A stretch of 64,000 nt of DNA from Bacteroidales bacterium (lineage in GTDB: Bacteria > Bacteroidota > Bacteroidia > Bacteroidales > F082): NCBI GenBank assembly GCA_017477425.1, contig JAFUVT010000016.1:62001-126000 (forward strand), read 5' to 3'. The translations under genes and the position numbers were made by a program. This document shows, one piece after another, positions 16,681 to 24,610 of this stretch. A model generated the notes under the pieces. The model had not been told where the DNA came from, did not search any database, and saw only the letters and a program-made list of their open reading frames with translations. Numbering within the stretch: position 1 is the stretch's first letter; each line of letters starts with the position of its first letter.

Positions 16681-17288
16681 AGAAAGACATCAATAGCAAC
16701 GGATATATCTTCCTCTACGCCACCATTTTGGTGGTTGTTGTAGCGGTTTTGTTGACGGCAGCCGCCATTTGGCTCAAGCCTTTCCAAGACGACAACAAGA
16801 AGAACGAGAAACGCATCAATATCCTCCGTGCGGCGGGCATCGCTGAAGTCAATGCCGACAATGCCTCAGCGCTGTTTGAGGAGCATTGTACCGACGAATT
16901 CCTCTTGGACGAAAACGGTCGGCCCGACAACAACGGCACCTTGCCTGTGTTCGTCATCGACCGGCGCATCAGCGTCATTCCAATGAAGGGCAAAGGTCTT
17001 TGGGGACCCATCTCGGGCTATCTCGCCATCGATGTGGAAGGCAAAATCGTCGGTGCCAACTTCGACCACGAATCCGAAACACCTGGCTTGGGCGGGGAGA
17101 TCACTACCGAGAAATTCCAAAGCCAATTCCGTGGGAAACAGATTCGGGATAACGGCCAGATGGTGCCGATAGAATTCGATGCCATTACAGGAGCCACCAA
17201 GACATCCAATGGTGTGAAAGAGATGATTGACAAGACCTTGAAATCGTATTCTCCATATTTTGAACGACTTAGCCATGCCCAACCCTAA
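16677..17288 (+). CDS. nqrC: Na+-NQR subunit C
   Basis: A 203-residue subunit with one N-terminal transmembrane helix (IFLYATILVVVVAVLLTAAA) and a periplasmic FMN-binding domain. The covalent FMN motif is present near residue 170 as DAITGATKTSNGV (consensus S/T-G-A-T-x-T/S, flavin on the second Thr). GLWGPISGYLAIDVEG and HESETPGLGGEI are also typical. It is somewhat shorter than proteobacterial NqrC (about 255), as is usual in Bacteroidota. It overlaps nqrB at its start and nqrD at its end. Confidence 0.96.
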   Translation: MKKDINSNGYIFLYATILVVVVAVLLTAAAIWLKPFQDDNKKNEKRINILRAAGIAEVNADNASALFEEHCTDEFLLDENGRPDNNGTLPVFVIDRRISVIPMKGKGLWGPISGYLAIDVEGKIVGANFDHESETPGLGGEITTEKFQSQFRGKQIRDNGQMVPIEFDAITGATKTSNGVKEMIDKTLKSYSPYFERLSHAQP

Positions 17289-17901
17289 GAAACTCCTCAT
17301 AGAACCCCTGCGCAAGACCAATCCCGTCACCGTGTTGGTGCTGGGCATTTGCTCTTGCCTTGCCGTGACCGCCCAACTGAAGCCCGCCGTGGTGATGGGC
17401 CTCTCCGTGACCGTGGTGACGGCGCTCTCCAACTTCATCATATCATTGCTGCGCAAAGGCATCCCGCAACGCATCCGCATCATCGTGCAACTGGTGGTAG
17501 TGGCTACTTTGGTCATCCTCATCGACCAATTCTTGAAAGCCTTCGCTTACGATGTCAGCAAGCAATTGTCTGTTTATGTGGGACTTATCATCACCAACTG
17601 CATCATCATGGGGCGTTTGGAGGCTTTCGCCTTGTCGCACGGACCTTGGGAGTCGTTCTTGGACGGACTGGGCAACGGACTGGGTTACAGCCTGATACTC
17701 GTCCTCGTCGCTTTTTTCCGCGAATTGCTGGGCTCGGGCACCTTGCTTGGCTACCAAGTCATCCCGCAGTCGTTCTATGAAGCTGGCTATCAAAATAATG
17801 GCTTGATGATTCTGCCACCGATGGCACTCATCATCGTCGGCGTCATCATCTGGATCCAACGCACCCGCAACCCCGAAATGCAAGAAAACAACCCAAAATA
17901 A
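17275..17901 (+). CDS. nqrD: Na+-NQR subunit D
   Basis: An integral membrane subunit of 208 residues with six hydrophobic helices, paralogous to NqrE, arranged as an inverted pair in the complex. Family marks are KTNPVTVLVLGICSCLAVTA near the N-terminus (the Cys contributes to the membrane [2Fe-2S] site shared with NqrE) and LIITNCIIMGRLEAFAL near residue 105. I take the ATG at 17275 (MPNPKKLL); one at 17260 is possible. It overlaps the end of nqrC by 14 nt. Confidence 0.95.
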   Translation: MPNPKKLLIEPLRKTNPVTVLVLGICSCLAVTAQLKPAVVMGLSVTVVTALSNFIISLLRKGIPQRIRIIVQLVVVATLVILIDQFLKAFAYDVSKQLSVYVGLIITNCIIMGRLEAFALSHGPWESFLDGLGNGLGYSLILVLVAFFRELLGSGTLLGYQVIPQSFYEAGYQNNGLMILPPMALIIVGVIIWIQRTRNPEMQENNPK

Positions 17902-17907
17902 ACGGCC

Positions 17908-18522
17908 ATGGAACTCTTCAATCTGTTTATAAAATCGGTCTTCGTCGACAATATGATCTTCGCCTACTTCCTAGGCATGTGTTCCTATTTGGCCGTATCG
18001 AAGACCGTCAAGACCAGCGCGGGTTTGGGTTTGGCCGTGACTTTCGTCTTGGTCGTCACCGTTCCCGTCAACTATCTCATCAACAAATACTTGCTGTCGC
18101 CAGGCGCCTTGGCTTGGATCAATCCGAATTGGGCCTCGGTGGACTTAAGTTTCCTGACTTATATCCTTTTCATCGCCATCATCGCGGCCATCGTGCAGAT
18201 TCTGGAGATGGTGATTGAGACCTTCACGCCCTCGCTGCACTCCGCCTTGGGCATTTTCCTCCCGCTGATTGCGGTCAACTGCGCCATCTTGGGTTGTTCG
18301 CTTTTCTTGCAAGAGCGCGGTTTCAGCAATGTGGGTGAGGCAGCCATTTTCGGTCTCGGCTCGGGCTGCGGCTGGTTGTTGGCCATCACCACCATCGCCG
18401 CCATTCGCGAAAAGTTACGCTACTCAAAGATTCCCAAAGGCCTTCAAGGCGTAGGCATCTCATTCATTATCACTGGATTGATGGGTATCGCCTTTATGGC
18501 TTTTATGGGAATAAAACTGTAG
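17908..18522 (+). CDS. nqrE: Na+-NQR subunit E
   Basis: An integral membrane subunit of 204 residues, the partner of NqrD. MIFAYFLGMCSYLAVSKTVK near residue 15 and PLIAVNCAILGCSLFLQERG near 115 carry the two Cys positions that, with NqrD, form the intramembrane iron-sulfur site. Six hydrophobic helices are visible. It starts 6 nt after nqrD. The operon stops here: the usual next gene nqrF is separated by a gene on the other strand. Confidence 0.95.
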   Translation: MELFNLFIKSVFVDNMIFAYFLGMCSYLAVSKTVKTSAGLGLAVTFVLVVTVPVNYLINKYLLSPGALAWINPNWASVDLSFLTYILFIAIIAAIVQILEMVIETFTPSLHSALGIFLPLIAVNCAILGCSLFLQERGFSNVGEAAIFGLGSGCGWLLAITTIAAIREKLRYSKIPKGLQGVGISFIITGLMGIAFMAFMGIKL

Positions 18523-18523
18523 T

Positions 18524-18742
18524 TTATCCCTTGTCTTTGTCTTTCTTTTTCGGGATTCTGGAACCGATGATGAGAACAACACCGACACAGACTGCGCCGA
18601 GAAGCATCGCAAGCGTGTTCGTGCGAACACGGTTCCATTCCCAATGGCCATAATAGTAAAACAGGGCGTTAAGCGCAATCGTCGCAACGACATAAAGGAC
18701 GATAGTTATCAAAATGCGCTTTTGGTGTTTAGAAAGTTTCAT
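18524..18742 (-). CDS. Small two-helix membrane protein between nqrE and nqrF
   Basis: A 72-residue protein with two predicted transmembrane helices (ILITIVLYVVATIALNALFY and TLAMLLGAVCVGVVLIIGS) and basic ends (MKLSKHQKR, KKKDKDKG). It lies antisense between nqrE and nqrF and ends 2 nt after the nqrE stop. It has its own TACCTTTG box upstream, which supports it as a real gene. The function is unknown; I recognise no family. Confidence 0.65.
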   Translation of the reverse strand: MKLSKHQKRILITIVLYVVATIALNALFYYYGHWEWNRVRTNTLAMLLGAVCVGVVLIIGSRIPKKKDKDKG

Positions 18743-18765
18743 TGTCTAAAGCATTTATTTTGCGG

Positions 18766-18773
18766 CAAAGGTA
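18766..18773 (-). promoter_or_regulatory. -7 promoter box of the small membrane gene
   Basis: TACCTTTG on the minus strand, 24 nt upstream of its ATG. Confidence 0.6.
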
Positions 18774-18805
18774 ATAAAACTTTCCGACTGAAACGAAAAT
18801 AAGCC

Positions 18806-18813
18806 TATTTTTG
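18806..18813 (+). promoter_or_regulatory. -7 promoter box of nqrF
   Basis: TATTTTTG, 20 nt upstream of the nqrF ATG at 18833. It shows that nqrF can be transcribed separately from nqrABCDE. Confidence 0.65.
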
Positions 18814-18832
18814 CACTCAAATTCAACTCTTG

Positions 18833-20149
18833 ATGAATCTTTCAACCACTTTGATTCTGAGTATTGCCGTTTTCCTCGGCATTGTGCTGCTGCTCGTCGG
18901 CTTGCTGCTGTTTGTGCGCAACAAACTGATGCCCAATGGGAAAGAGAAGATTACCATCAACGGGGAGAAGGAGCTGGAGGTGCGGCCCGGCAACTCGCTG
19001 ATGGCCACTTTGGCCGAAGAAAAGGTGTTTCTGCCTTCGGCGTGCGGCGGCAAAGGCAACTGCGGCCAATGCAAATGCCGCGTGACGGAAGGCGGCGGCT
19101 CCATCTTGCCTACCGAAGTGGGATTTTTCAGCCGAAAGCAAATCCAAGAGCACTGGCGACTGGGTTGTCAGGTGAAGGTGAAAGAGGATATGAAAATCGT
19201 TGTGCCTCAGTCGATTCTGAGCATCAAGGAATATGAATGCACGGTGGTCAGCAACCGCAATGTGGCCACTTTCATCAAGGAGTTCAAGGTGCAGCTGCCC
19301 GCTGGCGAGCACATGGATTTCGTGCCAGGCAGTTACGCCCAAATCAAGATTCCGGCTTTCGACCTCCATTATTCCGATTTCGACAAGGAACTGATTGGCG
19401 CTGATTATCTTCCCGCTTGGGAGAAGTTCAAGATGTTTGACCTGCATTGCGTCAACACCGAGCCGACGGTGCGCGCCTATTCGATGGCCAACTATCCCGC
19501 TGAGGGCGATGTATTTATGCTCACCGTGCGTATCGCCACGCCGCCGTTCAAGCCCGACCGTTCGGGATTCATAAATGTCAACCCGGGCATTGCCTCATCG
19601 TATATTTTCTCGCTGAAACCTGGCGACAAGGTGCTGATGTCGGGGCCGTTTGGTGAATTCCATGTGAAGGAACATAACATAGCAATGGACGGCCCTTCGA
19701 CAGGCTCAGGGGCCTTACCCGAAATGATTTGGGTAGGTGGTGGTGCCGGCATGGCTCCTTTGCGCGCACAGATTATGCACCTGACGCGTACTTTGAACGT
19801 CCGCGACCGCGAGATGCACTATTTCTACGGTGCCCGCGCCTTGAATGAAGTCTTCTATCTCGATGATTTCCGCCAGCTGGAGCAGGACTTCCCCAACTTC
19901 CATTTCCATCTCGCTTTGGACCGTCCCGACCCTGCCGCCGATGCCGCTGGAGTGCCCTACACGGCTGGTTTTGTGCACAATGTGATGTACGACACCTATC
20001 TGAAGAACCATCCCGCGCCCGAGGACATCGAATATTATATGTGCGGCCCCGGCCCAATGAGCGCCGCCGTTGTCAATATGCTCGACAATTTGGGCGTGCC
20101 CGCTGAGAATATCCTGTATGATGATTTTGGCGGAGGAACGCCAAAGTGA
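18833..20149 (+). CDS. nqrF: Na+-NQR subunit F (NADH-oxidising), with one repeat-encoded insert
   Basis: The electron-entry subunit, 438 residues. It has an N-terminal membrane helix (STTLILSIAVFLGIVLLLVG), then a 2Fe-2S ferredoxin domain with the cluster motif CGGKGNCGQCKC near residue 73 and a further Cys in RLGCQVK. The FAD-binding part follows with RAYSMANYPAEG, then the NADH-binding part starting GGGAGMAPLRAQ and ending CGPGPMSAAVVNML. I use the ATG at 18833 (MNLSTT), not the TTG just before it. Residues 287-294 (GPSTGSGA) come from a 24-bp dispersed repeat at 19691-19714, inserted right before the conserved MIWVGGGAGM strand. The gene has its own promoter and is not contiguous with nqrE. 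Confidence 0.95.
   Translation: MNLSTTLILSIAVFLGIVLLLVGLLLFVRNKLMPNGKEKITINGEKELEVRPGNSLMATLAEEKVFLPSACGGKGNCGQCKCRVTEGGGSILPTEVGFFSRKQIQEHWRLGCQVKVKEDMKIVVPQSILSIKEYECTVVSNRNVATFIKEFKVQLPAGEHMDFVPGSYAQIKIPAFDLHYSDFDKELIGADYLPAWEKFKMFDLHCVNTEPTVRAYSMANYPAEGDVFMLTVRIATPPFKPDRSGFINVNPGIASSYIFSLKPGDKVLMSGPFGEFHVKEHNIAMDGPSTGSGALPEMIWVGGGAGMAPLRAQIMHLTRTLNVRDREMHYFYGARALNEVFYLDDFRQLEQDFPNFHFHLALDRPDPAADAAGVPYTAGFVHNVMYDTYLKNHPAPEDIEYYMCGPGPMSAAVVNMLDNLGVPAENILYDDFGGGTPK
19691..19714. repeat. CCTTCGACAGGCTCAG-family repeat inside nqrF
   Basis: A 24-bp copy whose outer ends (GGCC...GGCC) and core match the copies in frdA and ccsA. Being a multiple of three, it is translated in frame. Confidence 0.9.
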
Positions 20150-20160
20150 TGGGGCAATAA

Positions 20161-20646
20161 TCAATCCTCCGATGCAAACTTTTTCAAGGCCGCTTCGTCG
20201 AGCCGTTGCACTGTCCATTCATCCATAGGGATGGCCCCGATGCTGCGATAAACGGTCAAGGCGGGTTTGTTCCAGTCGAGGCAAATCCACTCCATGCGGC
20301 CGCAGTTGCGCTCCACGGCAAGCTTGGCCAAGTATTTCAGCAAAGCCTTGCCATAGCCGCGACCACGTTTCTCGGGAAGGATGAACAGGTCTTCAAGATA
20401 CAAGCCTTTGCGCCCGACGAAAGTGGAGAAATTGTGGAAAAACAAGGCAAAGCCGACAACGGCACCGTCTTCCTCGGCAAAGACCACCTCGGCGGAACGC
20501 TCCACAAACAAGGAATGATACAAGGTGGCTTCGTCGGCCACGACCTCATCGGCACATTTCTCGTAAACGGCGAGTTTCTTGATGAACTCAAGGACAAGTC
20601 CCGTCTCATCGAGCCTTGCGGGACGGATGGCGAATTGCGTGTTCAT
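20161..20646 (-). CDS. GNAT-family N-acetyltransferase
   Basis: A 161-residue acetyl-CoA-dependent acetyltransferase. The acetyl-CoA pyrophosphate loop is KRGRGYGKALLKYLAKLA (near residue 97), preceded by the strand YLEDLFILPE and followed by WICLDWNKPALTVYRSIGA. The overall pattern (GLYLEDLFI, DWN, ALTVYRSIGA) is that of the diamine/spermidine acetyltransferase subgroup, so polyamines are possible substrates, but this is not proven. It lies 5 nt after the peroxiredoxin gene on the same strand and is probably cotranscribed. Confidence 0.88.
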   Translation of the reverse strand: MNTQFAIRPARLDETGLVLEFIKKLAVYEKCADEVVADEATLYHSLFVERSAEVVFAEEDGAVVGFALFFHNFSTFVGRKGLYLEDLFILPEKRGRGYGKALLKYLAKLAVERNCGRMEWICLDWNKPALTVYRSIGAIPMDEWTVQRLDEAALKKFASED

Positions 20647-20651
20647 GGCAA

Positions 20652-21095
20652 CTACAATATCTGCGTCGTATGGTTCTTTGTATCTACTTTGCCGATGGCA
20701 TCAATGATAACACCCTCTTCGTCAATGACGTAGGTAGTGCGCAGTGTGCCTTCGGTCACTTTGCCGTACATCTTCTTCTCGCCCCAAGCCTCGTAGGCCT
20801 TCAGAATGGTCAAATCGGTGTCGGCAATGAGGTGGAAGGGCAGGTTGTATTTGGCGATGAAATTGAGGTGCGACTTGGCGCTGTCGCGACTGACACCCAG
20901 CACGTTATAACCCAAGGTGAGGAAACGCTCGTAGTTGTCGCGCAGGTCGCAAGCCTCGGCGGTGCAGCCCGGAGTGCTGTCCTTGGGATAGAAATAAAGC
21001 ACCAGTTTCTTTCCGGCAAAATCTGTCAGTTTGACGAGGTTGCCGTTCTCGTCTTGCCCTTCAAAGTAAGGGGCTTTTGTACCTTTTTGTAGCAT
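20652..21095 (-). CDS. bcp: Thioredoxin-dependent thiol peroxidase (Bcp/PrxQ)
   Basis: A 147-residue peroxiredoxin reducing H2O2 and organic hydroperoxides. The active site is FYPKDSTPGCTAEACDLRD near residue 40: the first Cys is peroxidatic, and the second, five residues later, is the resolving Cys of PrxQ. WGEKKMYGK and RTTYVIDEEG are also characteristic. It is cytoplasmic, with no signal peptide. It has its own -7 box (TAATTTTG, 21119-21126, minus strand). Confidence 0.95.
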   Translation of the reverse strand: MLQKGTKAPYFEGQDENGNLVKLTDFAGKKLVLYFYPKDSTPGCTAEACDLRDNYERFLTLGYNVLGVSRDSAKSHLNFIAKYNLPFHLIADTDLTILKAYEAWGEKKMYGKVTEGTLRTTYVIDEEGVIIDAIGKVDTKNHTTQIL

Positions 21096-21118
21096 GGTTT
21101 ATGATGTTTTGTTGAGCG

Positions 21119-21126
21119 CAAAATTA
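21119..21126 (-). promoter_or_regulatory. -7 promoter box of bcp
   Basis: TAATTTTG on the minus strand, 23 nt upstream of the bcp ATG. Confidence 0.55.
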
Positions 21127-21161
21127 CACAAATTGTCGTCAACTCAAACAAAAACAAATAA

Positions 21162-21193
21162 TTTGCCCATCAATCGAAAAACCCGTACTTTTG
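21162..21193 (+). promoter_or_regulatory. Promoter of the RhuM-like gene
   Basis: -33 TTTG (21162-21165) and -7 TACTTTTG (21186-21193), 20 bp apart, 20 nt upstream of the ATG at 21214. Confidence 0.75.
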
Positions 21194-21213
21194 CCAAAAA
21201 TTATCCGATTGAT

Positions 21214-22137
21214 ATGGATCAAAACGAAAACATAGTTCTTGCACCCGCTTCATTAGACAAAGGAGAAATCGTACTATATCAGCCCAACGACAACATTAAA
21301 CTTGAAGTAAGGTTTGATAAAGAAACGGTTTGGCTTACACAACAGCAGATTGCCGACTTGTTTGGCGTGAAACAACCCGCCATTTCAAAGCATATTGCAA
21401 ATATCTATAAATCAGGTGAATTAAAAGAAAGAAGCACATATTCCATTTTGGAATACATGGGCAATGATGGGAAACAATTGTACTCCACAAAAGTCTATAA
21501 TTTGGACATGATTCTTTCGGTGGGTTACAGAGTGAATAGTATTCATGCCACCCGATTCCGTCAGTGGGCAAACTCCATATTGAGGAAGTATCTTTTGGAA
21601 GGACACGTTGTCAATCAGCAACTGCTTGCCATCCAAAGGCAGATAGATTCTCGTTTTGAACGGCAAGATAGTCGCATGCTTTTGATAGAAGGCGAGTTGA
21701 AAGAACACCAAGAAAAGATTGACTTTTTCGTCCGTACCAATTTGCCACCAGTTGAGCAGGTGTTCTTCGACGGGGAATTTTTCGAGGCTCGTGTGTTAAT
21801 TGAAAAACTCATCAAAAGTGCACAACAAAGGGTCGTCGTCATAGACGCATACATTGATGCCGCCACTTTTGAAATGCTTGATGTACGTAACAAGGGTATT
21901 TCTGCCGATATTTATTCGGGCAAAGACTTGGCTGTATTAAGGGACGCTCATAACGCATCGGCAAATGTCGAATCAATAGAAACGCATTTGTGGTCAAAGC
22001 CATCACACGACCGCTGGTTGATTATTGACGATTCCTTGTACCATTGTGGACATTCACTCAAAGACATGGGACGTAAGCTCTCTGCCATCACATTGATGGG
22101 AACTTCGCCTGAAACGATACTTGGACAAATAAGATAA
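21214..22137 (+). CDS. RhuM-family protein with PLD-like C-terminal domain
   Basis: A 307-residue protein. Residues 15-130 are the RhuM/Fic-accessory-type DNA-binding region: VWLTQQQIADLFGVKQPAIS, then HIANIYKSGELKERSTYS, then VYNLDMILSVGYRVNSIHAT and RFRQWANSILRKYL. Residues 205-300 look like half of a phospholipase D-like domain, with HDRWLIIDDSLYHCGHSLKD (H-x-R/K...D). The start follows the promoter at 21162-21193. RhuM genes are often found beside type I restriction genes and in mobile regions, and the next gene has an HsdR-type nuclease domain, so a role in defence is plausible but unproven. Composition is more AT-rich than the flanking genes. Confidence 0.85.
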   Translation: MDQNENIVLAPASLDKGEIVLYQPNDNIKLEVRFDKETVWLTQQQIADLFGVKQPAISKHIANIYKSGELKERSTYSILEYMGNDGKQLYSTKVYNLDMILSVGYRVNSIHATRFRQWANSILRKYLLEGHVVNQQLLAIQRQIDSRFERQDSRMLLIEGELKEHQEKIDFFVRTNLPPVEQVFFDGEFFEARVLIEKLIKSAQQRVVVIDAYIDAATFEMLDVRNKGISADIYSGKDLAVLRDAHNASANVESIETHLWSKPSHDRWLIIDDSLYHCGHSLKDMGRKLSAITLMGTSPETILGQIR

Positions 22138-22235
22138 TGGGGCATTTACACCATCTCTTTAGCTTCTTTCAACTATAAAGCGTATAAAAAATGCTCGATT
22201 CCAAACACAAAAAAGGTGTGCTTTTGTTTTTTGTT

Positions 22236-22243
22236 TATTTTTG
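22236..22243 (+). promoter_or_regulatory. -7 promoter box of the HsdR_N/DUF4357 gene
   Basis: TATTTTTG, 24 nt upstream of the ATG at 22268. Confidence 0.6.
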
Positions 22244-22267
22244 CAGCAAACAAAACCGCATCTGAAT

Positions 22268-23728
22268 ATGGAAGAATGGAACAAATTCGTTTATGATTTA
22301 ATCGAAGCAAAAAAAAAGAACGTTGAAGAGGACAAATACCACGCTTTAATTGAAAGCCAGCTTCAATTGCTTGGATGGGCAAAATACAAAGGTGAGATTT
22401 GTCACAAACCAAATATCCCAATTGGCAACAGAGATCATATTCAGCCCGACATCCTAATAAAAGACAACGAGGAAAACCTATTTGTCATAGAAGTTAAACG
22501 CCCTGTCCACACACAAACTGAAAGAGAAAGATTGCAACTTGAATCATATATGAGGCAACTAAAAGTTGAAGTTGGAATTTATGTTGGTGAAAACATAGAA
22601 ATCTTTTATGATGCTCCCAAGGAAAAATCCGCTGCTTCAATATTGAAAGTTCCTCTTAAATTGGACGACAAAATGGGTGCTAAATTCGTGGAAAAGTTTT
22701 CCAAAGAGAGTTTTAGCAGAGACGCCATCGTAAAATTTTGCGAAGATCGCATCAAGGAAATGCAACATTTGGAGAACTTGAACAAGATAAAAGAAAGTAT
22801 TCTTTCAGATTCTCAAAATGTGATTCTAGAAAGTTTAAAGCGTACTTTAGTTGAAAAATACAATGGCATTTTTTCTGAGGAAGATATCCAAGGAATGCTT
22901 ACTTCATTAAGGTTTTCCGTTGCTCCTATTGACCCATCAGATGCTTCTGCATCGACATCAACAGCTATTCCCTCGACTACAAGCACAAATAATACAGGTG
23001 AGGTAACCCAAAAAAGAATGTATGATAATACAACATATTCATTAAACGGAGGCTCTTTCCTAAAAAAGAAACACTTTGTTTATGCTGTTGTATCGGAATA
23101 TGTAAAACAGCATCCAACAAAAACCTATATAGAATTAGAATCAATCTTTCAACCTGAATTGCAAGGTTCTTTTGGAGTTATACAAACAATGCAATTCCTT
23201 CGTGAAAAAAAATACCAAGGGAAGCGTTATTTTGACGAGGAAGATGAAATTCTTCGAAGTGGGGACAACATTCCGTTTGCAGTATGCACACAATGGGGGA
23301 AGGACAATGTCCAAAACATTGTAAAACTATCAAAAGAATTAGGATTTCATGTAGAAATTTCTTGTACAACTTCCAATGCAGGAGTTACCACCACTAACAA
23401 CACTAATAACGCAAACGCGGTTTCTTGTTCATTAACACGCAATGCAAACGCAAAAGGCATCTTTTATATCCATGACCATTCTTTAATTGTCTTAAAGGGA
23501 AGTAGAATTAACCCTATTACTTTGCCAAAAGTTACGGATTCATTTCGTCAAAAAAGAGACCAACAACTATCAGCTTACACCGAAGTAATTAATGGAGAAT
23601 GCTTTGTAAAAGAAGATGTTCTTTTTGAATCTCCAAGTGGAGCTTCTCAGTTTTGTGTTGGAAGCAATTCCAATGGTTGGGCAGAATGGAAGGACGAAAA
23701 GGGCAACGCATTAGCGATTTACAGATAA
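22268..23728 (+). CDS. HsdR_N-type nuclease-domain protein with C-terminal DUF4357
   Basis: A 486-residue cytoplasmic protein. Residues 1-130 match the type I restriction R-subunit N-terminal nuclease domain; the PD-(D/E)xK core is visible as QPDILIKDNEENLFVIEVKR, then QLESYMRQL. A helical region follows, then a Ser/Thr-rich linker (SASTSTAIPSTTSTNN). A middle domain of unknown kind has a second Asn/Thr-rich stretch. The C-terminus reads LFESPSGASQFCVGSNSNGW followed by EWKDEKG, which is DUF4357. It has no helicase motor, so it is not a full HsdR. The start ATG 22268 follows the box at 22236. The AT-rich composition and low-complexity linkers set it apart from its neighbours and suggest transfer. 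A stand-alone defence nuclease is one possibility. Confidence 0.82.
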   Translation: MEEWNKFVYDLIEAKKKNVEEDKYHALIESQLQLLGWAKYKGEICHKPNIPIGNRDHIQPDILIKDNEENLFVIEVKRPVHTQTERERLQLESYMRQLKVEVGIYVGENIEIFYDAPKEKSAASILKVPLKLDDKMGAKFVEKFSKESFSRDAIVKFCEDRIKEMQHLENLNKIKESILSDSQNVILESLKRTLVEKYNGIFSEEDIQGMLTSLRFSVAPIDPSDASASTSTAIPSTTSTNNTGEVTQKRMYDNTTYSLNGGSFLKKKHFVYAVVSEYVKQHPTKTYIELESIFQPELQGSFGVIQTMQFLREKKYQGKRYFDEEDEILRSGDNIPFAVCTQWGKDNVQNIVKLSKELGFHVEISCTTSNAGVTTTNNTNNANAVSCSLTRNANAKGIFYIHDHSLIVLKGSRINPITLPKVTDSFRQKRDQQLSAYTEVINGECFVKEDVLFESPSGASQFCVGSNSNGWAEWKDEKGNALAIYR

Positions 23729-23791
23729 TCCTGTTGTCATCATGAAAACGTTTGTTTTTCAAATCATTTATTTCGCTCAAATCATTTCATT

Positions 23792-24598
23792 ATGAATCTC
23801 CCAAAAATCCACTCCATCTCAAAGAAAATCCTCGTGGGGGCGTTAGGTGCCTTCCTGAGTTTCTTCCTGCTGTTCCACGCCAGCGCCAACTTGCTCATTC
23901 TGAGGCATGACGGCGGCGAATGGTACAATGCTTTTTGCCACTTCATGGGCACCTACGTCATCGTCAAGGTGCTTGAAGTGGGGCTGTTTGGGGCTTTGCT
24001 GCTCCATGCGGTTTTGGCACTTTGGCTGGCCATCACGAACAGGATGGCGCGCCCCGTGGGCTACAAAAAGCCCTCGCGGACCAAGACCCACAAAGGCTCG
24101 AAAATCCAAATGTGGACAGGCATCCTATTATTGGCGTGTCTCATCCTTCACTTCACGGACTTCTATTTCGTGAAAATCGGCTGGGTGAAAGGCAAATACA
24201 TGGCCAAGACGGAAGAGGTCGTTGCCCTGAAAACGACCCAACCCGATGCCGTCAGCTATGCCGAGCAACACGGCGAATACTCTGCCAAAGGCAACTGGCT
24301 CACCAACTTCGACAAAGACGACAAGGCCGTTCTCGAAGCCGCTGGCCTCAAAGTGGAGCCAGACTTCTACCACCAAGCACGCGAGAAGTTCAAGATCTTG
24401 CACATCGTCATTTCCTACCTCGTGTTTTTCACGGTGGTTTGGTTCCATCTGCGCCACGGCTTCCCCGCCATCTTCCAGACCTTCGGGCTGTACAACTACA
24501 AATACGGCAAGGCCATCGAAATCCTCGGACAGGTTTTCACTTGGGTGGTCTGCCTGATGTTCACCGTCGTGGTTCTGGGCGTTTATTTTGGACTGTAA
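23792..24598 (+). CDS. sdhC: Succinate dehydrogenase/fumarate reductase cytochrome b subunit
   Basis: The membrane anchor of the quinone-linked complex, 268 residues, with five hydrophobic helices as in the diheme (type B) enzymes. His residues suited as heme ligands lie in the helices: FLLFHASANLLIL (near 29), YNAFCHFMGTYVIVK (near 49), LILHFTDFY (near 115), ILHIVISYLVFF (near 200) and WFHLRHGFPA (near 215). It starts a three-gene operon with the flavoprotein (12 nt gap) and the iron-sulfur subunit. In anaerobic Bacteroidales the complex mainly works as fumarate reductase. Confidence 0.93.
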   Translation: MNLPKIHSISKKILVGALGAFLSFFLLFHASANLLILRHDGGEWYNAFCHFMGTYVIVKVLEVGLFGALLLHAVLALWLAITNRMARPVGYKKPSRTKTHKGSKIQMWTGILLLACLILHFTDFYFVKIGWVKGKYMAKTEEVVALKTTQPDAVSYAEQHGEYSAKGNWLTNFDKDDKAVLEAAGLKVEPDFYHQAREKFKILHIVISYLVFFTVVWFHLRHGFPAIFQTFGLYNYKYGKAIEILGQVFTWVVCLMFTVVVLGVYFGL

Positions 24599-24610
24599 AC
24601 ACTGATTGTC

